A stretch of 64,000 nucleotides of DNA from Limnohabitans sp. Jir61 (GTDB lineage Bacteria; Pseudomonadota; Gammaproteobacteria; Burkholderiales; Burkholderiaceae_C), in contig NZ_NESD01000003.1 of the NCBI RefSeq assembly GCF_003063545.1, forward strand, positions 248,001-312,000, written 5' to 3'. This document shows, one piece after another, positions 53,805 through 61,373 of this stretch (positions within the stretch are counted from its first letter, which is position 1; each line of letters opens with the position of its first letter). Below the pieces are notes generated by a model. The model ran no database searches. It saw nothing but the letters and a program-made list of their open reading frames with translations, and had not been told where the DNA came from. The translations under genes and the position numbers were made by a program.

Positions 53805-55220
53805 ATGAATCAATTACATCTCTTCTTGCCCTGTGCGGCAGGCGTTGAATCCTATTTGGCCGAGGAAGTGCGTCGCATCACTGGCGTGGGCGACGACGAC
53901 ATTCGCGCGTTTCGTGCGGGTGTGATGGTGCGTACCTCGTGGCGCGATGTGTTGCAGCTCAACCTGCATAGCCGCTTGGCGCAGCGCGTGTTGGTAGAGT
54001 TATCGCACACGCAGTACCGCCAAGAAGAAGACCTCTACCGCGCTGCGGGCGAAGTGGCTTGGGAGCTGTGGTTCTCGCCCAAAGAAACCTTCAAAATTGA
54101 AATTACTGCACAGCACAGTCCTTTGAAGAGCTTGAACTTTGCGGCACTCAAAATCAAAGACGCAGTGGCTGATCGCTTCCGCCACAAATTTGGCGTTCGC
54201 CCCGACGTCAATACGCAATGGCCCGATGCGCGCATCTACGCGCACCTGACCACCGAGAGTTGCACGCTCTACATCGACACCTCGGGCGAGCCGTTGTTCA
54301 AACGCGGCTGGCGCGCTGACAAAGGCGATGCACCGTTAAAAGAAACCCTCGCTGCTGCCATGTTGGCCGCGAGCGGTTGGAGCCAAGGCGATGGCACAGC
54401 CGCCAACCCCGACGGCTTAGTGGCTCAAGGCGTGCCGCTGTATGACCCTTGCTGCGGTAGCGGCACCATTGCGATTGAAGCGGCACAAATCGCCTGCAAC
54501 ATCGCGCCAGGCTCGATGCGCAAATTTGGTTTCCAAAAACTCATCCCTTACCAAGAACATGTGTGGCACGGCTTGCTAGACAACGCCCGCGCCCAAGAGT
54601 GCGAGCCTCGTGCCGAAGTGTTCGGCAGCGATGTGGCTTTCCGTATGGTCGACTTCGCGCAACGCAATGCCGAGCGCGGTGGCGTAGCCCACGCCGTGCA
54701 GCTGCGCGGCGGCGATGCCTTGCAGCGTATGCCCCCCAGCGAAGTGCCGGGTGTGATGCTGGTCAACCCGCCGTATGGCGAACGTATCGAAGCTGCTGGT
54801 ATTGCGGGTGCAGCAAGGCGTGCGCGCTACTCACCACCCGCCGAATATGTGTCGCCTTACGAAGATGTGAACCAAAACGGCGATGCTGGTTTTGATGACG
54901 CGGCCTATGGCGGCGGCATGGTGCGTGATGATGTGCCACGCTTTGGCGCACGTGACATTGCACAAACCGAAGACGGTGGCGATTTCTTTGCCCAGCTCGC
55001 CAGCCATTGGAAGAAAAACTACGCGGGTTGGTCCGCATGGATGTTGACGCCTGACCTCAAGTTGCCAAGTCGCATGCGATTCAAAGAATCGCGCCGCGTG
55101 CCCATGTGGAACGGCCCGATTGAATGCCGCATGTTTCGCTTTGACTTGCGTGCGGGTTCAATGCGCAACAAGCCCAATGAAGCTCAGCCCACCGAGGGCA
55201 ACAGGCCAGCGCAGTCGTGA
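53805..55220 (+). CDS. RlmL-like 23S rRNA guanine-N2 methyltransferase
   Basis: A 471-residue SAM-dependent RNA methyltransferase. An N-terminal ferredoxin-like/THUMP region (about 1-155) is followed by the Rossmann domain with YDPCCGSGTIAIEAA (213-227) and the catalytic NPPYGER (321-327). It corresponds to the RlmL half of E. coli RlmKL (m2G2445) without the RlmK domain. About 60 residues (329-391) are inserted after NPPYGER and are rich in Gly, Asp and Tyr. The stop overlaps the PIN gene by GTGA. Confidence 0.88.
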   Translation: MNQLHLFLPCAAGVESYLAEEVRRITGVGDDDIRAFRAGVMVRTSWRDVLQLNLHSRLAQRVLVELSHTQYRQEEDLYRAAGEVAWELWFSPKETFKIEITAQHSPLKSLNFAALKIKDAVADRFRHKFGVRPDVNTQWPDARIYAHLTTESCTLYIDTSGEPLFKRGWRADKGDAPLKETLAAAMLAASGWSQGDGTAANPDGLVAQGVPLYDPCCGSGTIAIEAAQIACNIAPGSMRKFGFQKLIPYQEHVWHGLLDNARAQECEPRAEVFGSDVAFRMVDFAQRNAERGGVAHAVQLRGGDALQRMPPSEVPGVMLVNPPYGERIEAAGIAGAARRARYSPPAEYVSPYEDVNQNGDAGFDDAAYGGGMVRDDVPRFGARDIAQTEDGGDFFAQLASHWKKNYAGWSAWMLTPDLKLPSRMRFKESRRVPMWNGPIECRMFRFDLRAGSMRNKPNEAQPTEGNRPAQS

Positions 55221-55675
55221 GTGTGGCGCTGACTGCGAGTGAGACTGCAGCACTCGTGAGGGTGGTGCTCGACACTAACATTGTGCTCGACCTCTGGCTT
55301 TACAAAGATGCGGCTACGCCTGTATTGCTTGAGGCGCTTGAAACAAAGTCGGTGCAATGGCTAGCCACGCAAGTCATGCGTGACGAGCTAGAGCGTGTGT
55401 TGGCATACACCCACATCGTCAAACGTTTGGCGTTTAGTCAGCTCACTGCTGAGGATATCTTGGCGCAGTTTGATGCACATGCGCAACTCATGCCTGTCGC
55501 TGTTAAAGCGCTGTATGTGTGCAAAGACGGGGACGACCAAAAGTTCATTGACCTCGCGGCACAACATAAAACCCAACTCATCAGCAAGGATAAAGCGGTG
55601 TTGACCATGCGTAACCGCATGGCGCGATTGGGTGTTGCTGTAGGTAAGGTGTTTCCGGCCGCTTTGCCCACTTAG
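55217..55675 (+). CDS. PIN-domain ribonuclease (putative toxin component)
   Basis: A 152-residue PIN-domain protein. Acidic metal-binding residues are visible: D19 (VLDTNIVLD), E57 (MRDELERVL), D104/D106/D107 (CKDGDDQKF) and D125 (SKDK). This matches the PIN family often annotated as toxin components. GTG start within the methyltransferase stop codon implies coupled translation. No antitoxin gene lies next to it, so it may be an orphan toxin or a housekeeping RNase. Confidence 0.85.
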   Translation: MSVALTASETAALVRVVLDTNIVLDLWLYKDAATPVLLEALETKSVQWLATQVMRDELERVLAYTHIVKRLAFSQLTAEDILAQFDAHAQLMPVAVKALYVCKDGDDQKFIDLAAQHKTQLISKDKAVLTMRNRMARLGVAVGKVFPAALPT

Positions 55676-55684
55676 AAAAGGTGG

Positions 55685-55726
55685 AGCACTTTCACGCAGC
55701 TGTGCTGCGTGAACAGGCTTAGTGCT
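55685..55726. terminator. Convergent hairpin between the PIN gene and pncC
   Basis: Perfect 10-bp stem TTCACGCAGC/GCTGCGTGAA (55691-55700 with 55704-55713), 3-nt loop, flanked by AGCACT (55685-55690) and AGTGCT (55721-55726) that extend it. No T-tract on either strand, so its action as a bidirectional terminator is likely but not certain. Confidence 0.6.
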
Positions 55727-56234
55727 GTTCGAGTAAATCCAATAAAGTTTTCAGCGCATGTTGCGCCGCAGCTTCGCGTACCGTTGCCCGGTCACCGCTG
55801 AAGTGCATCAACTCAGTTTTAACCCACGCTGTTTCTGCGCCAAGTGTGGGGCCTGCGTCACTGGGCGTAGCCCATGCAAACCAAACTGTGCCAACGGGTT
55901 TATCTGCCGTACCGCCTGTTGGGCCAGCCACACCCGTGACAGCCAATGTCACTTGCGCATGTGAGCGGCGCATCGCACCTAGTGTCATGGCTTGCGCTAC
56001 GGCTTCGCTGACAGCGCCATGCTCCGCAATCAAGGCCGAGTCCACGCCCAGCATGTCGTGCTTAGCCTCGTTGGAGTAGGTGACAAAGCCGCGTTCAAAC
56101 CAGTTACTCGATCCCGATAAATCGGTGCAGCTGGCCGCGATCATGCCGCCTGTGCAGCTCTCTGCTGTGGCCAGCATCCAACCGTGTTGTTGCAGCACTT
56201 CGGCCAGTTGCTCTGTCAATGTATGTGAACTCAT
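55719..56234 (-). CDS. pncC: Nicotinamide-nucleotide amidase (CinA C-terminal domain)
   Basis: Deamidates NMN to nicotinic acid mononucleotide, recycling NAD. The 171 residues have ATAESCTGGMIAA, FVTYSNEAKHDMLGV, GVAGPTGGTADKPVGTVWFA, all typical. ATG 56234 has GGAGG on the minus strand just upstream. The start overlaps the pgpA stop by 4 bp, and pgpA lies just upstream in the same operon. Confidence 0.94.
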   Translation of the reverse strand: MSSHTLTEQLAEVLQQHGWMLATAESCTGGMIAASCTDLSGSSNWFERGFVTYSNEAKHDMLGVDSALIAEHGAVSEAVAQAMTLGAMRRSHAQVTLAVTGVAGPTGGTADKPVGTVWFAWATPSDAGPTLGAETAWVKTELMHFSGDRATVREAAAQHALKTLLDLLEQH

Positions 56235-56737
56235 AGCGACCTCCAAATGGCGATGACCAACAAAGTACAAAACGCAGCTACCAAGTCATCAAAGATGATG
56301 CCCCAGCCCCCACGCCACCCAAAGCCTTTGAACAAGCTATCGGCCCAACGCACAGGCCCGGGCTTGGCTGCATCAAAGTAACGAAACAACGCAAACGCAC
56401 CCATTTGGCCCCAAAACGTGGTGGGCGTGATCATCCACAGCACCAACCAAAACGCAATCACCTCGTCCCACACAATCGCGCCGGGATCAGCCACGCCCAT
56501 GTGCTGCGCAGTGACGGTGCATGCCCACCAGCCGACCAATGTGGATGCGGCAATCACTACGCCCATTTCTAACGGGCTGAGCCACATTTGCAAGAGGGCA
56601 AACACGGCCCATGCCCACAGCGTTCCTGCCGTGCCCGGTGCCAAGCGGCTCAGGCCAGAGCCTGCACCAAGCGCAATGAAATGCGCAGGGTGCGACACCA
56701 AAAATCTGCGGTTGAGCTGTGGGGTGAAATCAGTCAT
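56231..56737 (-). CDS. pgpA: Phosphatidylglycerophosphatase A
   Basis: Inner-membrane enzyme making phosphatidylglycerol from PGP. The 168 residues have GLSRLAPGTAGTLWA, WDEVIAFW and a C-terminal FDDLVAAF segment, with four predicted helices. It lies 12 nt after thiL and overlaps pncC by ATGA; thiL-pgpA adjacency is widespread in proteobacteria. Confidence 0.94.
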   Translation of the reverse strand: MTDFTPQLNRRFLVSHPAHFIALGAGSGLSRLAPGTAGTLWAWAVFALLQMWLSPLEMGVVIAASTLVGWWACTVTAQHMGVADPGAIVWDEVIAFWLVLWMITPTTFWGQMGAFALFRYFDAAKPGPVRWADSLFKGFGWRGGWGIIFDDLVAAFCTLLVIAIWRSL

Positions 56738-56749
56738 ACGGCTTGTGCT

Positions 56750-57739
56750 TTATGCGAAGTGGTCAAACGACGCAAAGCGTTTGGCTAATGGCTGGCCTTG
56801 CGGATCAAGCACGACTAAGCCCTGCTCTTGCGTGATGCGGCCAATGCGTGTGACGGGGGTGTTGGATTCCCACGCGGCGGCATGCACCAGCTCGCGTTGG
56901 TTCACCGGGGCGGTGAAGCACAGCTCGTAGTCGTCGCCACCTGACAGCGCAAACTCTAGGCGTTTGTTCCAAGGCAAGTCAGCCATGACAGCGGTGACGC
57001 CTGCAGGCAAACGTGCATCACCAAAGTGGCCTGCTGCTTGCAGCCATGTGGTGTCGATCTGCGCACCCACGCCTGAGCGTTTGAGGATGTGGCCTAGGTC
57101 GCCGAGCAAACCATCGCTCACATCAATCGCGGCATTGGCCACGGCGCGAAGTGCAGTGCCTAGTTCGACGCGCGGTGTGGGTTGCTCCATGCGCAGGCGG
57201 GCTTGTTCGAAGGCCTCGCCCGAAATGCTGTGCGTGCCGCGAAATACTTCGAGCGCCAAGCGAGCATCGCCCACTGTGCCGCTGATGTAAATGTCGTCGC
57301 CCACTTGCGCGTTTTGGCGCAGCAGTGCATCGCCCGGTGGCACTTCGCCAAACACGGTGATGCAAATATTCAGTGGGCCTTGCGTGGTGTCGCCACCCAC
57401 CAGTTCACAGCCATGGGTATCGGCCAAGCGCAACAAACCCATGGAAAAACCAGCCAGCCATGTTTCGTCCACGCGCGGCAGCGACAGGGCAAGGGTGAAG
57501 GCCAAGGGTTCTGCGCCAACGGCGGCCAAGTCGCTCAGGTTCACTGCTAAGGCTTTGTGGCCTAAGCGGGTTGGGTCGACCGTGGTTAAAAAGTGGCGGC
57601 CTTCCACCAACATGTCACTGGACACAGCGAGTTGCATACCTTGCGTCGGGCGCAGCAGGGCGCAGTCATCGCCCACGCCCAGTGCGGCTTTGTGTGTGGG
57701 GCGCTTGAAGTAGCGCTCGATCAAGTCAAATTCGCCCAT
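56750..57739 (-). CDS. thiL: Thiamine-monophosphate kinase
   Basis: Phosphorylates TMP to thiamine pyrophosphate. The 329 residues contain GDDCALL, VSSDMLVEGRHF, ALAVNLSDLAAVGAEP and DVSDGLLGDLGHI, the ThiL signatures. AAGG lies 9 nt before the ATG. It lies 11 nt downstream of apaG, so apaG-thiL-pgpA-pncC is probably one operon. Confidence 0.96.
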   Translation of the reverse strand: MGEFDLIERYFKRPTHKAALGVGDDCALLRPTQGMQLAVSSDMLVEGRHFLTTVDPTRLGHKALAVNLSDLAAVGAEPLAFTLALSLPRVDETWLAGFSMGLLRLADTHGCELVGGDTTQGPLNICITVFGEVPPGDALLRQNAQVGDDIYISGTVGDARLALEVFRGTHSISGEAFEQARLRMEQPTPRVELGTALRAVANAAIDVSDGLLGDLGHILKRSGVGAQIDTTWLQAAGHFGDARLPAGVTAVMADLPWNKRLEFALSGGDDYELCFTAPVNQRELVHAAAWESNTPVTRIGRITQEQGLVVLDPQGQPLAKRFASFDHFA

Positions 57740-57750
57740 GGTGTGCGGCC

Positions 57751-58143
57751 TTAATGCAGCTTGCGGCTGCCGGGCTCATCGCTGAGCGCGTCGAGCACAA
57801 ACATGGGGATGTCCACGTCAAACTTCTCACCGTCTTCGGCCACGCAAAAGTAGCTGCCGTGCATGGTGCCCGTGGGCGTGCGCAGGCGTGTGCCGCTGGT
57901 GTATTCAAACTGTTCACCTGGCTTGAGAAACGGCTGGTGGCCGACCACGCCAAGGCCTTTGATCTTTTCGTGTGTGCCGTTGGCGTCGTTCACATTCCAG
58001 GTGCGTGAGATCAGCTGAGCCGCGATATTGCCCACGTTGGTGATGGTGATCGTGTAGGCAAACATGAACAAGCCGCCGTCTGGGTCGGACTGCTCAGACA
58101 GGTATTGCGGGTGGACTTCGACTTGGAATTTGTAACGCAGCAT
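57751..58143 (-). CDS. apaG: ApaG domain protein
   Basis: A 130-residue beta-sandwich protein with the ApaG signature GGLFMFAYTITITNVG, QLISRTW, GVVGHQPFLKPGE and GTMHGSYFCVAEDG. In enterobacteria it is linked to ApaH (Ap4A hydrolase), but its biochemical role is unresolved. apaH is not here. It is divergent from rpe with its start codon within a 12-bp inverted repeat shared with the rpe start. Confidence 0.93.
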   Translation of the reverse strand: MLRYKFQVEVHPQYLSEQSDPDGGLFMFAYTITITNVGNIAAQLISRTWNVNDANGTHEKIKGLGVVGHQPFLKPGEQFEYTSGTRLRTPTGTMHGSYFCVAEDGEKFDVDIPMFVLDALSDEPGSRKLH

Positions 58144-58201
58144 GGGGTGATTTTGGCCTAAGCCGAAAACCCCGCCGAAGGGGTGAAATAATCACCCCAT
58201 G
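58141..58201. promoter_or_regulatory. Divergent apaG/rpe start region with perfect inverted repeat
   Basis: CATGGGGTGATT (58141-58152) and its exact complement AATCACCCCATG (58190-58201), each including a start codon, separated by 37 bp. CAAAAT (minus, 58150-58155) ends 6 nt before apaG and AATAAT (plus, 58187-58192, preceded by TGA) ends 6 nt before rpe. Both look leaderless. Confidence 0.5.
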
Positions 58202-58888
58202 ACCAGCCCACGCACCCCATTCCACATCGCCCCCTCCATCTTGTCTGCCGACTTCGCCCGCTTGGGCGACGAGGTGAAAAACGTCATCGCCGCTGGCGCT
58301 GATTGGATTCACTTTGATGTGATGGACAACCACTATGTGCCCAACCTCACGTTCGGCCCCATGATTTGCCAAGCCTTGAAGCCACACGCCAAAACGCCAG
58401 CTGGCGTGGCTGTGCCGATTGACGTGCATTTAATGATTTCGCCGGTCGACGCTTTGGCTGCTTCGTTTGCCGAAGCAGGTGCGGATTACATTAGCTTTCA
58501 CCCAGACGCGAGCGCCCATGTGCATCGCAGCATCCAAGCCATCAAGAGCAAGGGCGTGAAAGCCGGTTTGGTGTTCAACCCCGCCGAGTCGCTGGATGTG
58601 TTGGAGTGGACGATTGATGAGATTGATCTCATCCTCATCATGAGCGTCAACCCTGGCTTTGGCGGTCAAAGCTTCATTGACTCAGCCTTGCGCAAAGTCG
58701 AGATGGCGCGCAAATGGATTGAGCGCAGCGGCAAAGACATTCGCCTAGAGGTAGATGGCGGCATCAAGCCCGACAACATCCGCCAAGTGGCCGATGCTGG
58801 TGCAGACACCTTTGTGGCGGGCAGCGCGATTTTTGGCAAGCCCAACTACAAAGCGGTGATTGACCAAATGCGCGTGGCGCTTGCATAA
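58199..58888 (+). CDS. rpe: Ribulose-phosphate 3-epimerase
   Basis: Interconverts ribulose-5-P and xylulose-5-P in the pentose-phosphate or Calvin pathway. The 229-residue TIM barrel has [40 protein letters not shown] and [10 protein letters not shown]. Start at 58199 immediately after AATAAT-N6. It is not adjacent to gph-trpE as in many betaproteobacteria; a TonB receptor gene follows convergently. Confidence 0.96.
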   Translation: MTSPRTPFHIAPSILSADFARLGDEVKNVIAAGADWIHFDVMDNHYVPNLTFGPMICQALKPHAKTPAGVAVPIDVHLMISPVDALAASFAEAGADYISFHPDASAHVHRSIQAIKSKGVKAGLVFNPAESLDVLEWTIDEIDLILIMSVNPGFGGQSFIDSALRKVEMARKWIERSGKDIRLEVDGGIKPDNIRQVADAGADTFVAGSAIFGKPNYKAVIDQMRVALA

Positions 58889-58924
58889 GCTGTTGAGGTG
58901 CTGATCGCTAAAAATACTGGTGCA

Positions 58925-61042
58925 TTACAGCGGTATTTGGCTAGAAAAGCCAATCATCCAAGAGCGCGGCAGGCCTGGTTCGAAATACTTCTGTGTAGAT
59001 TGATTAACTAAGACAGAGCTAATGCTTGCATTATTTGTAATGTTATCTACGCCAATGAAACTTTCTACGCGAGCATTTCCAATTTGATAACGCTGACGAA
59101 TGCGAGCATTCAATTGAGCAAATCCAGGTGCTAGCGCATAGTCGCTGGCGGTGGTTGTGTTTGCATCGTTGGCCCACATGCTGGAACGGCTGATTAAATC
59201 GAGACCTGCTTCTAAGCCGAGTGCGGGCTTTTGTCCAGCAGGCGAAAAGCCTTTCTCAGACCATTGCAATGATGTAAACAATTGCTGCTTTGGAATGGAT
59301 GGAATCATGTTGCCATTGGATGGCCCTGCTTCATAAGTTGCCTTGATAAATGAAGCTGATGCTTGGCTGCGCCAATGAGGTGTGTACTGATTTCGCAATG
59401 CCACTTCGAAACCATCTCGTTTCGTTTTCGCAACGTTGGCATAGCTGGTTTTTGCGCTGGGGGAAACATATGCGGCGACAAGCTCATTATCCGTATCAAT
59501 GTGAAACCATGCAGCGTCGACACGTGAACTTGACGACGGTAGCCATTTGCTGCCGACCTCCAAATGTCTACTTGTCGATGCTAGTAAATCGAAGTTAAAT
59601 TTTTCTTTGAATATTGCTGCATCTTTTCCTGCATATGCAGCTTCTGACATGGTTGGTGTTTCGAATCCTCTTCCGTGATTGGCATAGAGGTTCAAATTTT
59701 CAAGGGCATGCCAAGTCAAGCCAATCACTGGACTCGTCGCTTTGTAATCAACTGAACCAGTTCCGTTATCTGGGTTTGATGGTAAGTAATCTGTGCTTTT
59801 CAATGTCACGTTACTTTGGCGAGCGCCAGTGGTGAGGGTGTATTTTTCACCCAGAGACCAGTTCGCTTGGGCAAATATGTCTCGGTTGCGTGCCTCGTTC
59901 AGTTCATTGCGGGCATTGTTGGGGTTTGTCGTGGCTTTCTCGCCTTTACTGGCAGTCCCACCTTCACGCAGTTCAGCTGCATGGTCAAGATCAATACCAA
60001 CAACCCAATTCATGCGCTGATTGCCGAAGACTTGGCTTTTGCCGGTAGCTTGCAAACCCATGCCTTCAAATTGACGATCTAGCCCCACCCATTTGTCTGT
60101 TGATTGAAATTGCAAGTTGGTGCGATTGCCACCGTAAAGTCGACCTTGTAATTTCAAATCACTGTCTACGGTGTGCTCCATAACAACGCCGGTTTGTTCT
60201 TGTTTCACGGTCTTGCGTGTTCTTGTTGATGTTGCGTTCGCACCTGCTGCCGATGGTGTTTGGCTGACATCTGCAGCCTTTAAACCTAATGCATCTTTGG
60301 CGTAAGGCATATCAAACACATTGATGATGAATTTAAAGCGCGTGTCTGGTTTTGCATCAACTGTGATGACACTGTTTAGTTGCTGTCGACGCGTGTCGCT
60401 ATTCGTGCGATAGCCTTCAATGGCGAAGGTGCTGTAGTCAACCACCATACCGACGTTGCCACTGCGCTGGCTGATTTGCCAGTCTGTGCGTGTCATGCCA
60501 AAGGACCCTGCATACATAGACACTTGCGCTTCAGGTGTATCGCCGGCTTCACGCGTGAAGGCTTGAATAACGCCGCCTGCTGCATTGCCATAGAGCAAAG
60601 CCAAGGGACCTGTCAGTACCTCCATGCGGTCTGCAGAGGTCATGCTCACCGTCGAGGTTTGACCTTGGCCATCAGGCATGGTCGCCGGTATCCCGTCGGT
60701 GATCAGGCGAATGCCGCGCATGCCAAAAGCTGAACGTGCACCAAATCCTCGAATAGAGATTTGCACGTCTTGCGCGTAGTTGTTGCGGTTGAGTGCAACA
60801 ACGCCTGGTGCTTGCGCTAAAACATCAGACAAGTTGACTTGTGGACCAGAGTTGCGAATGGCTTGCGCGTCTATCGCGTAAATCGATGCAGGTGCATCAA
60901 ATTGCTTTTGTTCAAGTCGGCCACTTTGAACCAAAACCTCAGTTTGAGCAAATGCAGGAACGATGTGAGACAAACTGACGCATGCGACAGCGCCGAGATA
61001 TAACGCGTTTTTCTTGTATCCAGGGGTGAAATTGCATTTCAT
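58925..61042 (-). CDS. TonB-dependent receptor, YncD/PqqU-like
   Basis: A 705-residue outer-membrane receptor. The signal peptide (1-32) is followed by a plug domain with VQISIRGFGARSAFGMRGIR (93-112) and DGIPATMPDGQGQTS (116-130). A 22-stranded barrel follows, including GRGFETPT and the C-terminal strand. These stretches match E. coli YncD (PqqU), which imports pyrroloquinoline quinone, better than the usual siderophore or cobalamin receptors. The gene is visibly AT-richer than its neighbours (19 of 60 G+C in 58981-59040), which suggests transfer. Monocistronic; ligand assignment is inference. Confidence 0.85.
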   Translation of the reverse strand: MKCNFTPGYKKNALYLGAVACVSLSHIVPAFAQTEVLVQSGRLEQKQFDAPASIYAIDAQAIRNSGPQVNLSDVLAQAPGVVALNRNNYAQDVQISIRGFGARSAFGMRGIRLITDGIPATMPDGQGQTSTVSMTSADRMEVLTGPLALLYGNAAGGVIQAFTREAGDTPEAQVSMYAGSFGMTRTDWQISQRSGNVGMVVDYSTFAIEGYRTNSDTRRQQLNSVITVDAKPDTRFKFIINVFDMPYAKDALGLKAADVSQTPSAAGANATSTRTRKTVKQEQTGVVMEHTVDSDLKLQGRLYGGNRTNLQFQSTDKWVGLDRQFEGMGLQATGKSQVFGNQRMNWVVGIDLDHAAELREGGTASKGEKATTNPNNARNELNEARNRDIFAQANWSLGEKYTLTTGARQSNVTLKSTDYLPSNPDNGTGSVDYKATSPVIGLTWHALENLNLYANHGRGFETPTMSEAAYAGKDAAIFKEKFNFDLLASTSRHLEVGSKWLPSSSSRVDAAWFHIDTDNELVAAYVSPSAKTSYANVAKTKRDGFEVALRNQYTPHWRSQASASFIKATYEAGPSNGNMIPSIPKQQLFTSLQWSEKGFSPAGQKPALGLEAGLDLISRSSMWANDANTTTASDYALAPGFAQLNARIRQRYQIGNARVESFIGVDNITNNASISSVLVNQSTQKYFEPGLPRSWMIGFSSQIPL

Positions 61043-61373
61043 GGCGCGTGCACTCTATGGGTTTTGGTATGTCGCTTCTCGCAATCAACCTCACGTCGAT
61101 CGTGTGGGCCAATCAGCATGGTGTGATGACAACGCATGGATGCTAGCGATAAGCAGTCAACGTCGTCTTGTGGGTTGCAACGCATGCGACAACCTTGTGG
61201 CTTTGGAGTCAGGTCATCTTGTCGGCGTAAGGGTATCCCCTTTGTTTGGGTCGTGAATTAGATGTGCTTTTGCACATGGGCTATTGACGCCCTACCTCAG
61301 TTGAAGAGATACTGAACATCTTTAATAAGTTAAGACTGATTTAATTGTTGGTCGTGTCACCTAGGTTTTGCTA
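61043..61373. other. Intergenic region between TonB receptor and pntA1
   Basis: About 330 bp between divergent genes. I find no riboswitch signature on the receptor side and no credible gene. The last 100 bp are AT-rich and probably hold the pnt promoter. Confidence 0.4.

Noticed and set aside
61014-61256. 80-codon plus-strand frame between the TonB receptor and pntA1
   Set aside because: Its start lies inside the receptor signal region on the other strand, it has no ribosome binding site, and the sequence is unrecognisable.
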